From: Anaerolineales bacterium
GTDB taxonomy: Bacteria > Chloroflexota > Anaerolineae > Anaerolineales > JABWBV01
Assembly (NCBI GenBank): GCA_013359445.1
Contig: JABWBV010000005.1
Span: forward strand, 1-36,159
Length of the DNA stretch: 36,159 bases
Direction of reading: 5' to 3'
In this document: positions 15,346-23,557 of the stretch, one piece after another
How the letters are laid out: each line of letters opens with the position of its first letter
How positions within the stretch are numbered: the first letter of the stretch is position 1
Program-made: the position numbers and the translations under genes
The notes under the pieces: generated by a model
The model's input: only the letters and a program-made list of their open reading frames with translations
Told to the model about the DNA's origin: nothing
Database searches by the model: none

Positions 15346-15840
15346 ATGTCTGATGATCTCATTAAAGACGCCTTGCACATGATTCCCTATGGCTTTTATG
15401 CCATTTCTACCACGGATGGGGCGGGCGAAGTGAATATTATGGTCGCAAACTGGCTGGTTCAGGCCTCGTTTACGCCCCGCATGGTCGCGTTGGGCCTGGC
15501 ACGGAAGGCGTATTCTCACGGGTTGGTCAAAACAGGCCGGAAATTTGTGGTGAATATTTTCAACAAAGCGGATGCGGAGGCCATTAAAGGGTTTACGAGA
15601 AGTCGCGCGAAAAACCCCGATAAGGTTGCCAACGCCACTTACACCCTCAGCCCCACGGTGGGGTGTCCGGTCGTGGAAGGGGCGGCGGCGTATCTGGAAT
15701 GTGAGGTGCGCGCGATGGTGGATGCAGGCGGGGATCACGATGTGGTGATTGCGGAGGTGGTCAACGCGGGAGTGATGAAACCGGGCAAGGCGGAGGAGAC
15801 GTTGACCTTGCATGATTTAGGCTGGAATTACGCAGGGTAA
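15346..15840 (+). CDS. Flavin reductase-like FMN-binding protein
   Basis: A 164-residue split-barrel flavin-binding protein of the flavin reductase-like family. Family features are the Tyr-Gly-Phe-Tyr opening strand, the ANWLVQASFTPRMVALGL block that contacts FMN, FVVNIF, and the CPVVEGAAAYLECEV strand. Members bind FMN and act as flavin reductases or electron carriers; the partner is unknown. Start: AAAAGGAG at 15331-15338 lies 7 bases before this ATG; the longer frame from 15268 runs through a repeat and is rejected. It is followed by a bidirectional terminator shared with the convergent gene. Confidence 0.88.
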   Translation: MSDDLIKDALHMIPYGFYAISTTDGAGEVNIMVANWLVQASFTPRMVALGLARKAYSHGLVKTGRKFVVNIFNKADAEAIKGFTRSRAKNPDKVANATYTLSPTVGCPVVEGAAAYLECEVRAMVDAGGDHDVVIAEVVNAGVMKPGKAEETLTLHDLGWNYAG

Positions 15841-15864
15841 AGATAAACTACCTAAAAAAAAAAA

Positions 15865-15900
15865 GAAGCGCCGCAAATTTGCGGCGCTTCTTTTTTTTTA
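15865..15900. terminator. Bidirectional terminator between convergent genes
   Basis: A fully symmetric 26-base stem-loop (arm GAAGCGCCGCAAA) has A-runs on one side and T-runs on the other, so it can stop transcripts from both the flavin reductase (+) and the gene ending at 15903 (-). Confidence 0.88.
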
Positions 15901-15902
15901 GG

Positions 15903-16328
15903 CTATTCTTCGTCATCCGGGGCGATCATGCCGGGTTGTTCCACTTCCAGCACGTCGCCGTGGACATTGATCCGCACTTTGAACCCCATCATGCCCAGGT
16001 AAGCTTTCTGTTCGTCGGGCAGGCCGATCTGGAAGAGCATTTCAAATTGTTGGTCAATATTTTTGAGTTGGTTGGCAATGGAAGCCTTGGTGAAGATGTC
16101 TTCCTGCCCCAACATTTGGGCGGTTTGATCGGTGATGAGGTCCTCATGCCCGGTGATGAACGCTTTCATAAAATTTAGCACCTGCCGGTCCACCTGTTCT
16201 GCCGGGATATGGCGGTGAAAGCCATCATCATCCACCACGTAACAGGGTTCGTCCCCCACAAAGGCCACCGAGACCGGGCGGTCATACTCGTCCACGACCA
16301 AACCATCAAAAAGAACTTTACGTGTCAT
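15903..16328 (-). CDS. Conserved-looking hypothetical protein, 141 residues
   Basis: Not recognised. It is an acidic, soluble protein with no membrane segment. The N-terminal part (MTRKVLFDGLVVDEYDRPV, then a YVVDDDGFHRHI strand) looks like a small beta domain. A helical middle section and a strand-rich end follow, closing with an acidic tail (PDDEE). The start could be the ATG at 16331 or 16328; both follow a weak AGGAC. It lies 13 bases after the LURP-one gene on the same strand, so the two are probably co-transcribed. Confidence 0.7.
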   Translation of the reverse strand: MTRKVLFDGLVVDEYDRPVSVAFVGDEPCYVVDDDGFHRHIPAEQVDRQVLNFMKAFITGHEDLITDQTAQMLGQEDIFTKASIANQLKNIDQQFEMLFQIGLPDEQKAYLGMMGFKVRINVHGDVLEVEQPGMIAPDDEE

Positions 16329-16344
16329 CATACCCGTCCTGGGG

Positions 16345-16914
16345 CTATTCCTGCCGCCCTTCGACAATGGCTAACAGTGCGGCGGCGGCGACGCCCAATC
16401 TTTTATCCAGGGGAGATTGGGGGAGAAAATCTACGTCCAATTCATAGCGAAATAAATTGAAGCGTTGTTTCACATCTACGACACGAGTTTGGCCCATCAC
16501 GATGTCGTAGTTTTGCGGAATGATGTTGAGCAAAAACCGTCGGATGAGGGCCAACTGCATCGAGTCTTCCTCCATCACAGCAATGGGGCGTTCGTTTGCG
16601 TCCATGATCTCCCATTTATCGCGGAGCATCGAACTAAACCCTTTGCGGCGGAGGACGCCGACGCGAGCGTTCTCGATGGGGTCAATGACATCGTACGCGG
16701 CGGCAAAATCGATGATCTGGCGGGCTTTGATGTGAAGGAGCATTTGGCTTTTGGATTCGTCCCCGAAAATTCGAATGTCCTCGCGGAGTTTGAACATTTT
16801 TTGCTCGGAAAAAAGCACCAGTTGACCATTGGGATCGTAAAAGCGCAGTTTCCCCGTCAGGGCAAAAACCTGGCGGCGGACCGTATAATGGTGGAATTGG
16901 AAAGCGGAGTGCAT
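16345..16914 (-). CDS. LURP-one/tubby-like beta-barrel protein
   Basis: A 189-residue protein resembling the LURP-one-related (phospholipid-scramblase-like) fold. It has repeated strand pairs of the form LRFYDPNGQLVLFSEQK, DIRIFGDESKSQMLLHIKA and WEIMDANERPIAVMEED, with a C-terminal hydrophobic helix (VAAAALLAIVEG). Bacterial members are poorly described, and a membrane-associated or lipid-binding role is only suggested by the fold. It is followed by the 141-residue hypothetical gene in a two-gene unit. Confidence 0.72.
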   Translation of the reverse strand: MHSAFQFHHYTVRRQVFALTGKLRFYDPNGQLVLFSEQKMFKLREDIRIFGDESKSQMLLHIKARQIIDFAAAYDVIDPIENARVGVLRRKGFSSMLRDKWEIMDANERPIAVMEEDSMQLALIRRFLLNIIPQNYDIVMGQTRVVDVKQRFNLFRYELDVDFLPQSPLDKRLGVAAAALLAIVEGRQE

Positions 16915-17040
16915 AGGGGGTACCTCGGGGGGAAGGGGATGGGAATTTGTAGGGATTTATTGGAATTCAAAGGAAGTTCCCACGAATTCCTGGAAGTTGG
17001 GGAACATCAGTTCCTACGAGTTCCCAAGAAAAACGTTTCA

Positions 17041-18141
17041 TCAATAATGGACGTTCACCACAGTCCCTACCACTGCAAACTCAAACATCCAGCCCGCATC
17101 GTCAATCGAAAGGTTCACACAACCATGGCTCATGGGGGTGCCAAAATTGTTGTGCCAGTACGTGCCGTGAATGCCATACCCCTGGTAGAAATACATCACA
17201 TAGGGCACATCGGGCAGGTAATATCCGGGCCCGGACATATCGGCGTACACGTATTTGACGTAAATCCGGTATTGGCCTGTGACGGTGGGGGTCGCCCAGG
17301 TTCCGGTGGATACGATAAACGTGCGGACCACCTGATTTCCGATCATCGCGTGGGCGATCTGGCGGGTTAAGTCTACGTCTATCCAATGTTCGTCTGCGCT
17401 GACGCCTTCGGGGAGGCCTACGGTGTATGGGGTGGCCGTGGGTGGGGGCGGGAGAGTGGGTGTTTCGGTCGGGAGGGGGGTTAGGCTGGGGGTGAGCGTA
17501 GGGGTTGGGGTCAGGGTATGGGTGGGCGTGAGGGTGGGGGTCTCGGTGGGCGTGTGGGTGGGGGTCGGGGTAAAGGTGGCCGTGGGGGTGGGGGTGAAAG
17601 TGGGTTTTTCGATATTTACCAGGGCCAGGGCAAAGTCACGTTGTTCTTCAAATGCTTGCGATAATTGCGGGGTGCTGACCCAGGCGAAAGCGATTAGGCA
17701 GGCAAACAGGAAGAGCAACAGCCAGGGCACGAGGACCGCGCGGGGGCGTTGAAGGTCAGCGGGGGTGGCGCGTTGAACGTGGACTTTGTGTCGGGCGGCG
17801 GGGACCGGGACAGGTTGGGTGGCCGCGAGCGGCGGGGCGGCCCGCACGGGGTGGGGACGGGTTGAGGCAGGCTGTTCGCGCAGGCGTTTGATCGCCCAGT
17901 GCATCCCTTTGCGGGCTGGTTCACTGTTGGGGTTGATTTCTAGCGCACGGGTCAAATATCCAACGCTGGCTTTGGGATTCGCCACGGCGGCAAGCATGAG
18001 CCAGGGGGCTTCTTGTCCGGGCGCAAGTTGGGCGGCGCGCGAGGCCCATTGCCGGGTCGCAATTTTGTCGCCACGGGTCATCGCCTTTTGGGCTTCGTGC
18101 ATGGCGTAGGTAAAGGCTTGTTTTTTCTGCGAAGGGGTCAT
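17041..18141 (-). CDS. L,D-transpeptidase (YkuD) with TPR-like head and Thr/Pro linker
   Basis: A 366-residue envelope protein. Residues 1-110 look helical and TPR-like and would be cytoplasmic. A membrane helix lies near 137-157 (LVPWLLLFLFACLIAFAWV). A Thr/Pro-rich spacer of about 55 residues follows, then a YkuD catalytic domain (about 250-366). The active site is intact: HGTYW, then SHGCVNL with Cys341. Such enzymes make 3-3 peptide cross-links in peptidoglycan or attach proteins to it. The ATG overlaps the stop of the upstream amidase gene (ATGA type, 4 bases), so the two are translationally coupled. The spacer is encoded by a strongly strand-biased GC tract (17420-17605). Confidence 0.9.
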   Translation of the reverse strand: MTPSQKKQAFTYAMHEAQKAMTRGDKIATRQWASRAAQLAPGQEAPWLMLAAVANPKASVGYLTRALEINPNSEPARKGMHWAIKRLREQPASTRPHPVRAAPPLAATQPVPVPAARHKVHVQRATPADLQRPRAVLVPWLLLFLFACLIAFAWVSTPQLSQAFEEQRDFALALVNIEKPTFTPTPTATFTPTPTHTPTETPTLTPTHTLTPTPTLTPSLTPLPTETPTLPPPPTATPYTVGLPEGVSADEHWIDVDLTRQIAHAMIGNQVVRTFIVSTGTWATPTVTGQYRIYVKYVYADMSGPGYYLPDVPYVMYFYQGYGIHGTYWHNNFGTPMSHGCVNLSIDDAGWMFEFAVVGTVVNVHY

Positions 18142-18905
18142 GGGGTCTCAGGGGTGACAGAATCGGAGGCGTCTTCGTTGCGGATGTAGCACAGGATGCC
18201 TTGCGCGATACCGTCCGCGATGGATTCGGGATATTGGGTGAGGATTTGGCGATCCAGGTTGAGGAAGCCGATTTCGATGATGGCGGCAGGGGTTTCGGGG
18301 GCGATCTCGTCAAAGGCGTGGTAACTGGTCATATCGGCGGTAATACTGCCGCTGTGATAGGACATGCCTGTGGCTTTGAAGTACCGGTCACGAATGCAAG
18401 CGGTGAGGCGTCCTGCTTTTTCGGGGTTGGGGCTGGCAAGGGCCGCGGCCACTTTGTACCCGGTGGCCTGATCGTTGATGTAATCACAGGAGTCGGCATG
18501 GATGGAAACCAGGGCAAGGGCGCGGTAGCTTGTCAAACGCGCATCAAATTCTTCAAGCAGATCGACATCAAATCCTTCGGCGATCAATTGATCCCGCACG
18601 AGATTGGCGACAATGAGATTAACTTGCACTTCTTGCAACCCATCGGGGCAAACTGCGCCGGAGTCGTTGCCCCAATGCCCGGCCACAATGCCCAAAAACG
18701 GGCGCGGGCGCGGCGTGGGGGTGGGAAAATCCCCTTCCGGGGTGGAATACAGGGTGGCGTCGTTCAGTTTTCCGGCCAGAGCAATGTTGATCACATCATC
18801 GGCGGTCAGCAAAGAAAACACCGTAGCCACCAACAAACCAAGCCCCAGTATGATCGCGACCTGTTGAAAAAGACTTGTGGAAGAGGGCGGGGATTTTTGA
18901 CTCAT
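18138..18905 (-). CDS. N-acetylmuramoyl-L-alanine amidase (Amidase_3), membrane-anchored
   Basis: A 255-residue zinc hydrolase that cuts the bond between N-acetylmuramic acid and the stem peptide. One N-terminal membrane helix (about 15-34) and a short Pro/Thr linker lead to the catalytic domain. Zinc ligands are His77 (AGHWGNDSGA), Glu92 (LQEVQVN) and His136 (SIHAD); the catalytic Glu is in AAIIEIGFLN. The mature domain should lie outside the membrane. No good ribosome site precedes the ATG, but a TATAAA lies about 8 bases upstream of it, so the message may be leaderless. It is the first gene of the amidase/L,D-transpeptidase pair. Confidence 0.88.
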   Translation of the reverse strand: MSQKSPPSSTSLFQQVAIILGLGLLVATVFSLLTADDVINIALAGKLNDATLYSTPEGDFPTPTPRPRPFLGIVAGHWGNDSGAVCPDGLQEVQVNLIVANLVRDQLIAEGFDVDLLEEFDARLTSYRALALVSIHADSCDYINDQATGYKVAAALASPNPEKAGRLTACIRDRYFKATGMSYHSGSITADMTSYHAFDEIAPETPAAIIEIGFLNLDRQILTQYPESIADGIAQGILCYIRNEDASDSVTPETP

Positions 18906-18989
18906 ATCTCTTTATACTACACCAGAACTAGAGAGAGGCGCAAGTCAAATTGCGTGTAAAACCGTTGCCGGGGGCAAAAGTTTTCAGGC

Positions 18990-18995
18990 TATAAT
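18990..18995 (+). promoter_or_regulatory. Probable -10 box for sixA
   Basis: A consensus TATAAT lies 28 bases before the sixA ATG. The best -35 match, TTGCCG at 18965-18970, has a long 19-base spacer. Confidence 0.5.
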
Positions 18996-19023
18996 GCGCT
19001 TAAGCCTTTTTCGGAGAAATGAT

Positions 19024-19512
19024 ATGAAAACACTTTTGATCCTGCGCCATGCCAAATCGGATTGGGACAATGCCCAGTTATCCGATCATGATCGCCCGCT
19101 GAACAAGCGCGGTTTGCGGGAAGCACCTCTGATGGGCGACCTGCTCCGCGCGCAAGGGCTTGCCCCCGATCTGATTCTGAGTTCAACCGCCGTACGCGCC
19201 CGCCAAACGGCAGAACTGGTTTCCGAGGGGTGCGGATATGCGAACGAGATCATCTTTTCGCGTGATCTATACCTCGCCGAGCCAGAAGGCTACCTTGAGG
19301 CGATTCACCTGATGGCCGGGGATGAGGAGACTGTGATGGTAGTCGGACATAATCCGGGGATGGAAGAGCTGGTCAGCGGGCTGACGAAAGAGTCAGTAAC
19401 CATGACAACAGCCAACCTCGCGCAGGTGGCGCTCCCGATTGAGCACTGGCGCGAGTTACATGAAAAAACGAAGGGGAAACTGATTCAGCTGTGGCGTCCA
19501 AAGGAAATTTAG
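19024..19512 (+). CDS. sixA: SixA-type phosphohistidine phosphatase
   Basis: A 162-residue histidine phosphatase of the small SixA type. The catalytic RHG-type motif is LILRHAKSDWD at the N-terminus, the second conserved Arg is in STAVRARQTAEL, and the second catalytic His is in VVGHNPGMEEL. SixA removes phosphate from protein phosphohistidines, including PTS or phosphorelay proteins. The window encodes one such PTS protein (DhaM), but no direct link is shown. Start: GGAGA (19013-19017) is 6 bases before this ATG, whereas the upstream in-frame ATG at 18994 overlaps the -10 box. The ASCH gene follows 2 bases later. Confidence 0.9.
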   Translation: MKTLLILRHAKSDWDNAQLSDHDRPLNKRGLREAPLMGDLLRAQGLAPDLILSSTAVRARQTAELVSEGCGYANEIIFSRDLYLAEPEGYLEAIHLMAGDEETVMVVGHNPGMEELVSGLTKESVTMTTANLAQVALPIEHWRELHEKTKGKLIQLWRPKEI

Positions 19513-19514
19513 CC

Positions 19515-19985
19515 GTGCAAAGTGAAAAACTCAGCCCTTTTTGGCAGTCGTATCTGGCCTCGCTCCCCGCGGATTTCCCCATACCAGCCGAACCCTACCC
19601 CGCCAGTTACTTCGGCGATAGCGCGGCGTTAGCCCACGAATTGGGGGAACTGGTCGCCGCGGGGATCAAAGGCGGGACGACCGGGTTGTTGAAAGGTTAT
19701 GAAGCCGATCAGGAACCGCTCCCTGTCGCGGGAACGCGGGAAATCGTCACTGAGTTCGACGGCACGCCCTTGTGTGTGATCGAAATTATGGATGTGGAGA
19801 TCAAACCTTTTCGGGAAGTGGACGCCCGGTTTGCCTATGCCGAAGGGGAAGGAGATCGCTCGCTGGCATACTGGCGCGAGGCGCACATTCAATTTTTTAC
19901 CCGCGAGTGTGCCGGGTATGGGTGGGAATTTAATGAAGAGATGTTGGTGGTATGTTCGCGGTTTCGGAAAGTGTTTCCTGAATAA
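19515..19985 (+). CDS. ASCH-domain protein
   Basis: A 156-residue protein matching the ASCH fold (PUA-like, predicted RNA binding). It has the family's helix-strand core: GELVAAGIKGGTTGLLKGYE, then a strand PLCVIEIMDVEIKPFREVDARFAYAEGEGDRSLAYWREAHIQF read in short pieces around Glu-Gly-Asp and Tyr-Trp-Arg, then a final strand LVVCSRFRKVF. Members are thought to bind RNA or modified nucleosides; the exact role is unknown. Start: GTG at 19515, with AAGGAA about 9 bases upstream, directly after the sixA stop, so co-expression is likely. It converges on the SPFH gene with only 4 bases between stops. Confidence 0.75.
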   Translation: MQSEKLSPFWQSYLASLPADFPIPAEPYPASYFGDSAALAHELGELVAAGIKGGTTGLLKGYEADQEPLPVAGTREIVTEFDGTPLCVIEIMDVEIKPFREVDARFAYAEGEGDRSLAYWREAHIQFFTRECAGYGWEFNEEMLVVCSRFRKVFPE

Positions 19986-19989
19986 AGGA

Positions 19990-20526
19990 TCACACGCGCG
20001 CAACTTCCAGGATTTCCACGGACGTTAATTCACATCCCCAAAGATTTACCGCCTCCCCCAGACGATTCTTAAGCTCCATCTCAATCTTGGGGCGCATCTG
20101 AAGGGCTTGCGCGGTGTCCACATCCCCCACGATGGATTTCAGCCGCGCGCGTGTGGCTTCGCGGAGGCTCATCGGCAAGTCGGGGACACTCAACACACTT
20201 TTTTCCGGATTCACAATCCGATACCCCACCCCTATCTGAAAACCGAACCGGGCATTATCCTGCGTGGTGGCTTCCCCGTTGATCATCTCTTTTTTCTCCC
20301 GCAAATCCACCTGGACGCCACGATCTATGAAAGGCAATACAAAAACGATGCCTGGCCCAACCGTTCCCGCCAATCGCCCAAGCCGAAAAACCACCATGCG
20401 TGCATATTCAGGGATAATACGGACGGCAGAGGTGATGATTACGAGCAACGCGACAAGGGAGATTGCGCTAACGCAAACGAGCGGAAGCCAGGCTGGAAAA
20501 TTTTCTTGAGCAAAAGGTGCAAACAT
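19990..20526 (-). CDS. Short SPFH/band 7 (stomatin-like) membrane protein
   Basis: A 178-residue protein. One membrane helix (about 13-35) is followed by an SPFH domain with the family opening IIPEYARMVVFRLGRL, VGPGIVFVLPFID and the QDNARFGFQIGVGYRI strand. Usual stomatins run 250-300 residues with a coiled-coil after the SPFH domain; this one stops right after the last strand (TSVEILEVARV), so oligomerisation may differ. Start: on the minus strand AGGAG lies 7 bases before the ATG at 20526 but touches the ATG at 20532, which overlaps the stop of the upstream small gene. Confidence 0.85.
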   Translation of the reverse strand: MFAPFAQENFPAWLPLVCVSAISLVALLVIITSAVRIIPEYARMVVFRLGRLAGTVGPGIVFVLPFIDRGVQVDLREKKEMINGEATTQDNARFGFQIGVGYRIVNPEKSVLSVPDLPMSLREATRARLKSIVGDVDTAQALQMRPKIEMELKNRLGEAVNLWGCELTSVEILEVARV

Positions 20527-20528
20527 GG

Positions 20529-20750
20529 TCATTCTCCTTTAGAAGGAACACGTTCAGAGGCCTCCTGGCTTGGAAGGGGCGCCGTTCCCGTTTCAAAGGC
20601 CTCACACCCAAACACGGGCAAACGCGGGTATTTCGACAACCGAGGATTAAACTTGCTGGCCTCACACAACCAAAACACACTCCCCCGGTCGTTGAGGATC
20701 GTCCGGGCATGAAGGCAGGATGAACAAAGGCCGGGGGAGTGAGAATGCAT
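20529..20750 (-). CDS. Small Cys-rich protein upstream of the SPFH gene
   Basis: A 73-residue soluble protein with a Cys-x2-Cys-x-His start (CSSCLHAR), then SVFWLCEAS, KYPRLPVFGCEAFE, giving four Cys that could bind a metal. The pattern resembles small conserved bacterial zinc-ribbon-like proteins, but no function is known. Support for coding comes from the exact coupling: its stop codon (TGA, 20529-20531) overlaps the ATG at 20532 just before the SPFH start. The start may instead be the GTG at 20756. Confidence 0.65.
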   Translation of the reverse strand: MHSHSPGLCSSCLHARTILNDRGSVFWLCEASKFNPRLSKYPRLPVFGCEAFETGTAPLPSQEASERVPSKGE

Positions 20751-20768
20751 AAACACCGAGCGAAAAGG

Positions 20769-22577
20769 CTACCCTAATACTTGTTCCAATCGGTCCACCA
20801 CTTCCGCCAACCCGGCAAAAGCGGCTTCCACTGGTTCAGGCGTGGTGAGGTCTACCCCAGCTTTGTTGAGGGCCTCAAGCGGGTAACGCGAACCACCCGC
20901 TTTGAGAAAATTCAGGTATTTCCGCGCCGCCCCTTTTTTCCCGGACAGCACGCCATCCGACAAGGCTTGCGCGCCGGAGATGCCAGTGGCATATTGGAAC
21001 ACATAAAAATTGGCGTACATGTGCCCAAACTGCGCCCAGGTAATCCCGGTGCGTTCGTAATCTTCTTCTACTTCATCCCCATACCCTTCCGCGAAGAGGT
21101 CGGCACAGAGTTTGATCAGGGAATCGGCGCTGATGGGTTTGCCTTGTTCCGCGCGTTCGTGAATTTCCAATTCAAACCGCGCCAGGGTGGGCATGATGAA
21201 GAAATAACGGTGGTAATTGGACATGGCCTCTTCGATCAGGGTGATTTGGAAGTCCGGGTCTGGGTGGGTTTTGAACAGGTGGGCGCGGGTCATCGCCTGG
21301 TTAAAGTTAGAGGCGACTTCCGCGACGAAGAGAGAGTACCCCGCGTAAACGGGTGGTTGGGTTTGGCGGGCGTAGTAGGAATGGAGCGAGTGACCGAGTT
21401 CGTGGGCGAGGGTGCTGAGGCTATACAAATCATCGTTGTAACTCATCATAATGTACGGGTGTGTATCGTACACACCGCTGGAGAAGGCCCCAGCCCGTTT
21501 GCCTTGATTGAGTGCCCAGTCCACCCACCGCTCTTCCAAACAGCCTTTCCGCAAAACTTCGACATATTCCTCGCCGAGCGGGGCCATGCCTTCGGCAATC
21601 CATTCGACCGCCTGCGCGTAGGGCACGACCGGGGGATTTTGGGCAAGGGGTGCTTTGATGTCGTACACGTGGAGTTTTTTGACACCCAACGCCTTTTTGC
21701 GAATTTGCCAGTAACGATGCCAGGTGGGCAGATTCTTTTTAAACACTTCGATCAGATTATGGAATACCTCGACCGGGATGTGATTGGGGGCCAGAGACGC
21801 TTCCAACGAGGAGCCGTACCCTCGACTGCGGGCGTAAAACACATCGCGTTTGACGGCAGTCGTAAGAGTAGAGGTGAGCGTATTTTTATAGGCGAGGTAG
21901 CCATCCGCGTAACTGCGCCAGGCGGTTTTCCGCACCTTACGGTTTTCGTCACTGATCAACGCCCCAATGGTGCTGTGCGTGACCGGGAGGGAGACTTTCT
22001 TTTTCTTGACGGCATCCGCAAATTTCATGTCGGCATTCGTCAAAACGCTATACGTGCCCATCGCGGTACCGAGCGGATCAGAAACCGTTGCCAAAACTTC
22101 CTCGACTTCGGCAGAGCGCACGTGCGGCTGGCGTTTTTCCAATTGGTCAAAATAGTGGGCGTAAATTTTTAGGCGGGGTTCTGCTTTGCCCCATTTTCGA
22201 AGCGTCTTAAACCCAATGGCCATAATTTCGGGATCATCAAAGGCGGTGGCCGCGCGCAAACGCGACATCAGGCTTCGCGCCTGCCCAGCCTGGGCGTTGG
22301 CGGCCTGATCGGTAGAGTCTGCGGCGGATTTTAGACTGGCATAGACCATCACTTTCATCGCCAGCCGCACGATTTTTTCTGAGGTTTCAAAGTAGTCGGC
22401 CAAGGTTTGCGGGCTTTCGCCGAGGCGGCCCTTAAAAACGCTCAACTGGGGAAGTTGTGCGCCCACTGCCTCAAGCGCGGCTTCCCATTCTTCTAGCGTC
22501 GGAAAAATACTTTCCAGGTCCCACGTTTGTTCTACGGGGACTTCGCTCCGCAACGGGAGGGAATTCGAGTGTGTCAT
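20769..22577 (-). CDS. pepF: Oligoendopeptidase F (M3 family)
   Basis: A 602-residue zinc metallopeptidase that cuts short peptides in the cytoplasm. The zinc motif is HELGH at 392-396 within LAHELGHSLHSYYAR, followed by the M3 Glu region about 25 residues on (YSLFVAEVASNFN). The N-terminal opening VEQTWDLESIFP is typical of PepF. The length is standard. Start: AAGGAG lies 7 bases before the ATG at 22577; a start 12 codons earlier has no ribosome site. No signal peptide. Confidence 0.94.
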   Translation of the reverse strand: MTHSNSLPLRSEVPVEQTWDLESIFPTLEEWEAALEAVGAQLPQLSVFKGRLGESPQTLADYFETSEKIVRLAMKVMVYASLKSAADSTDQAANAQAGQARSLMSRLRAATAFDDPEIMAIGFKTLRKWGKAEPRLKIYAHYFDQLEKRQPHVRSAEVEEVLATVSDPLGTAMGTYSVLTNADMKFADAVKKKKVSLPVTHSTIGALISDENRKVRKTAWRSYADGYLAYKNTLTSTLTTAVKRDVFYARSRGYGSSLEASLAPNHIPVEVFHNLIEVFKKNLPTWHRYWQIRKKALGVKKLHVYDIKAPLAQNPPVVPYAQAVEWIAEGMAPLGEEYVEVLRKGCLEERWVDWALNQGKRAGAFSSGVYDTHPYIMMSYNDDLYSLSTLAHELGHSLHSYYARQTQPPVYAGYSLFVAEVASNFNQAMTRAHLFKTHPDPDFQITLIEEAMSNYHRYFFIMPTLARFELEIHERAEQGKPISADSLIKLCADLFAEGYGDEVEEDYERTGITWAQFGHMYANFYVFQYATGISGAQALSDGVLSGKKGAARKYLNFLKAGGSRYPLEALNKAGVDLTTPEPVEAAFAGLAEVVDRLEQVLG

Positions 22578-22651
22578 GGAGGTCTCCTTTATCTGGGTTC
22601 TGGGACGCTTCAAGAAATCGTTATAGAAAGTTGAAAACGCCCAAAATCGGT

Positions 22652-23431
22652 TTAAACAACAAGATTCAACTGCATTTCCATTTCTCCGTCGTGTTCTACG
22701 CCCGTATCCACAAAACCAAGTTTGGCATAAAAAGGTTGGGGACTCCCGGGGCTGGGCACATAACTGAGTTTCATCGTTTTTGCCTGCGGGTATTGGGTTT
22801 TAACCATCTCAATGACCAATTCCAAAGCCTGACGACCAAACCCTTTTCCTTGATAGCGCGCGTCCATCATATAACGCCACAAATAATACTCACCCTCGTC
22901 TTTTTCCGGGTCAATGAACATCATCACGAACCCGACCGGGGTTTCATCGGCAAAAATCGCCCGGAACCAGGCTTTGGGTTCAAAATGGGCCTGGGCAATC
23001 GATACCGGATTGGGGGCAACAAAACGGTTTTGATATTCGGTCACTTTAAGTTTCAGGATCGCACGTAAATTTTCTTTTGTAACCTCGCGCAAAGTGACTT
23101 TGGCATCCTTTCCCATAGTGGTATCCGGTTCCAACGCATCCACCAATACCCAATTATGCCCCTCCCCGCGCCGCTGATAAATTTGTGGCTCGCCCAGATA
23201 AACATCTTTCCATCTCAAAAAATGTTGGGTTTGCAGATGAGCTTCGCGCGCGGCGGCATCCGCATACATTTCAAACAAACTGAAGTGTGTGGGATCATCC
23301 TGATCCTGGTAGAGTTCAAAGCGAACAATGCCCGCCTCTTTCACGGTCTCGCGGACATTTGCCAGCGTCTCTTCTTTATATTTTTCAACAAATTCGGGTT
23401 TGATATAGTGGTGGACTTGAAAAGTGATCAT
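22652..23431 (-). CDS. Fusion of ABM monooxygenase-like and GNAT acetyltransferase domains
   Basis: A 259-residue two-domain protein. Residues 1-90 match the antibiotic-biosynthesis-monooxygenase/quinol-monooxygenase (ABM) ferredoxin-like fold, with FELYQDQDDPTHFSLFEMYAD and HLQTQHFLRW. Residues about 110-255 form a GNAT domain (LREVTKENLRAILKLKV; acetyl-CoA loop RYQGKGFGRQAL; late ENPFYxKxGF-like PQPFYAKLGF), similar to diamine/spermidine-type N-acetyltransferases. Substrate unknown. Start: AGGAG lies 7 bases before this ATG; the longer frame adds eight residues without a ribosome site. Confidence 0.82.
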   Translation of the reverse strand: MITFQVHHYIKPEFVEKYKEETLANVRETVKEAGIVRFELYQDQDDPTHFSLFEMYADAAAREAHLQTQHFLRWKDVYLGEPQIYQRRGEGHNWVLVDALEPDTTMGKDAKVTLREVTKENLRAILKLKVTEYQNRFVAPNPVSIAQAHFEPKAWFRAIFADETPVGFVMMFIDPEKDEGEYYLWRYMMDARYQGKGFGRQALELVIEMVKTQYPQAKTMKLSYVPSPGSPQPFYAKLGFVDTGVEHDGEMEMQLNLVV

Positions 23432-23557
23432 GGTATGCTCCTGAAAATGACCCAAATTTCCTCATGATGAGAAACTACACACGCAGAAAGTTTGAGAATC
23501 CTCAACCTTCTCCGTTGGCACGGGGTTCAATAGATACCCCTGTATTATAATTCACGC

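Noticed and set aside
17420-17605. Tandem repeat region considered as a CRISPR or satellite array
   Set aside because: The repeats are irregular, in frame, and explained by the Thr/Pro linker of the L,D-transpeptidase.
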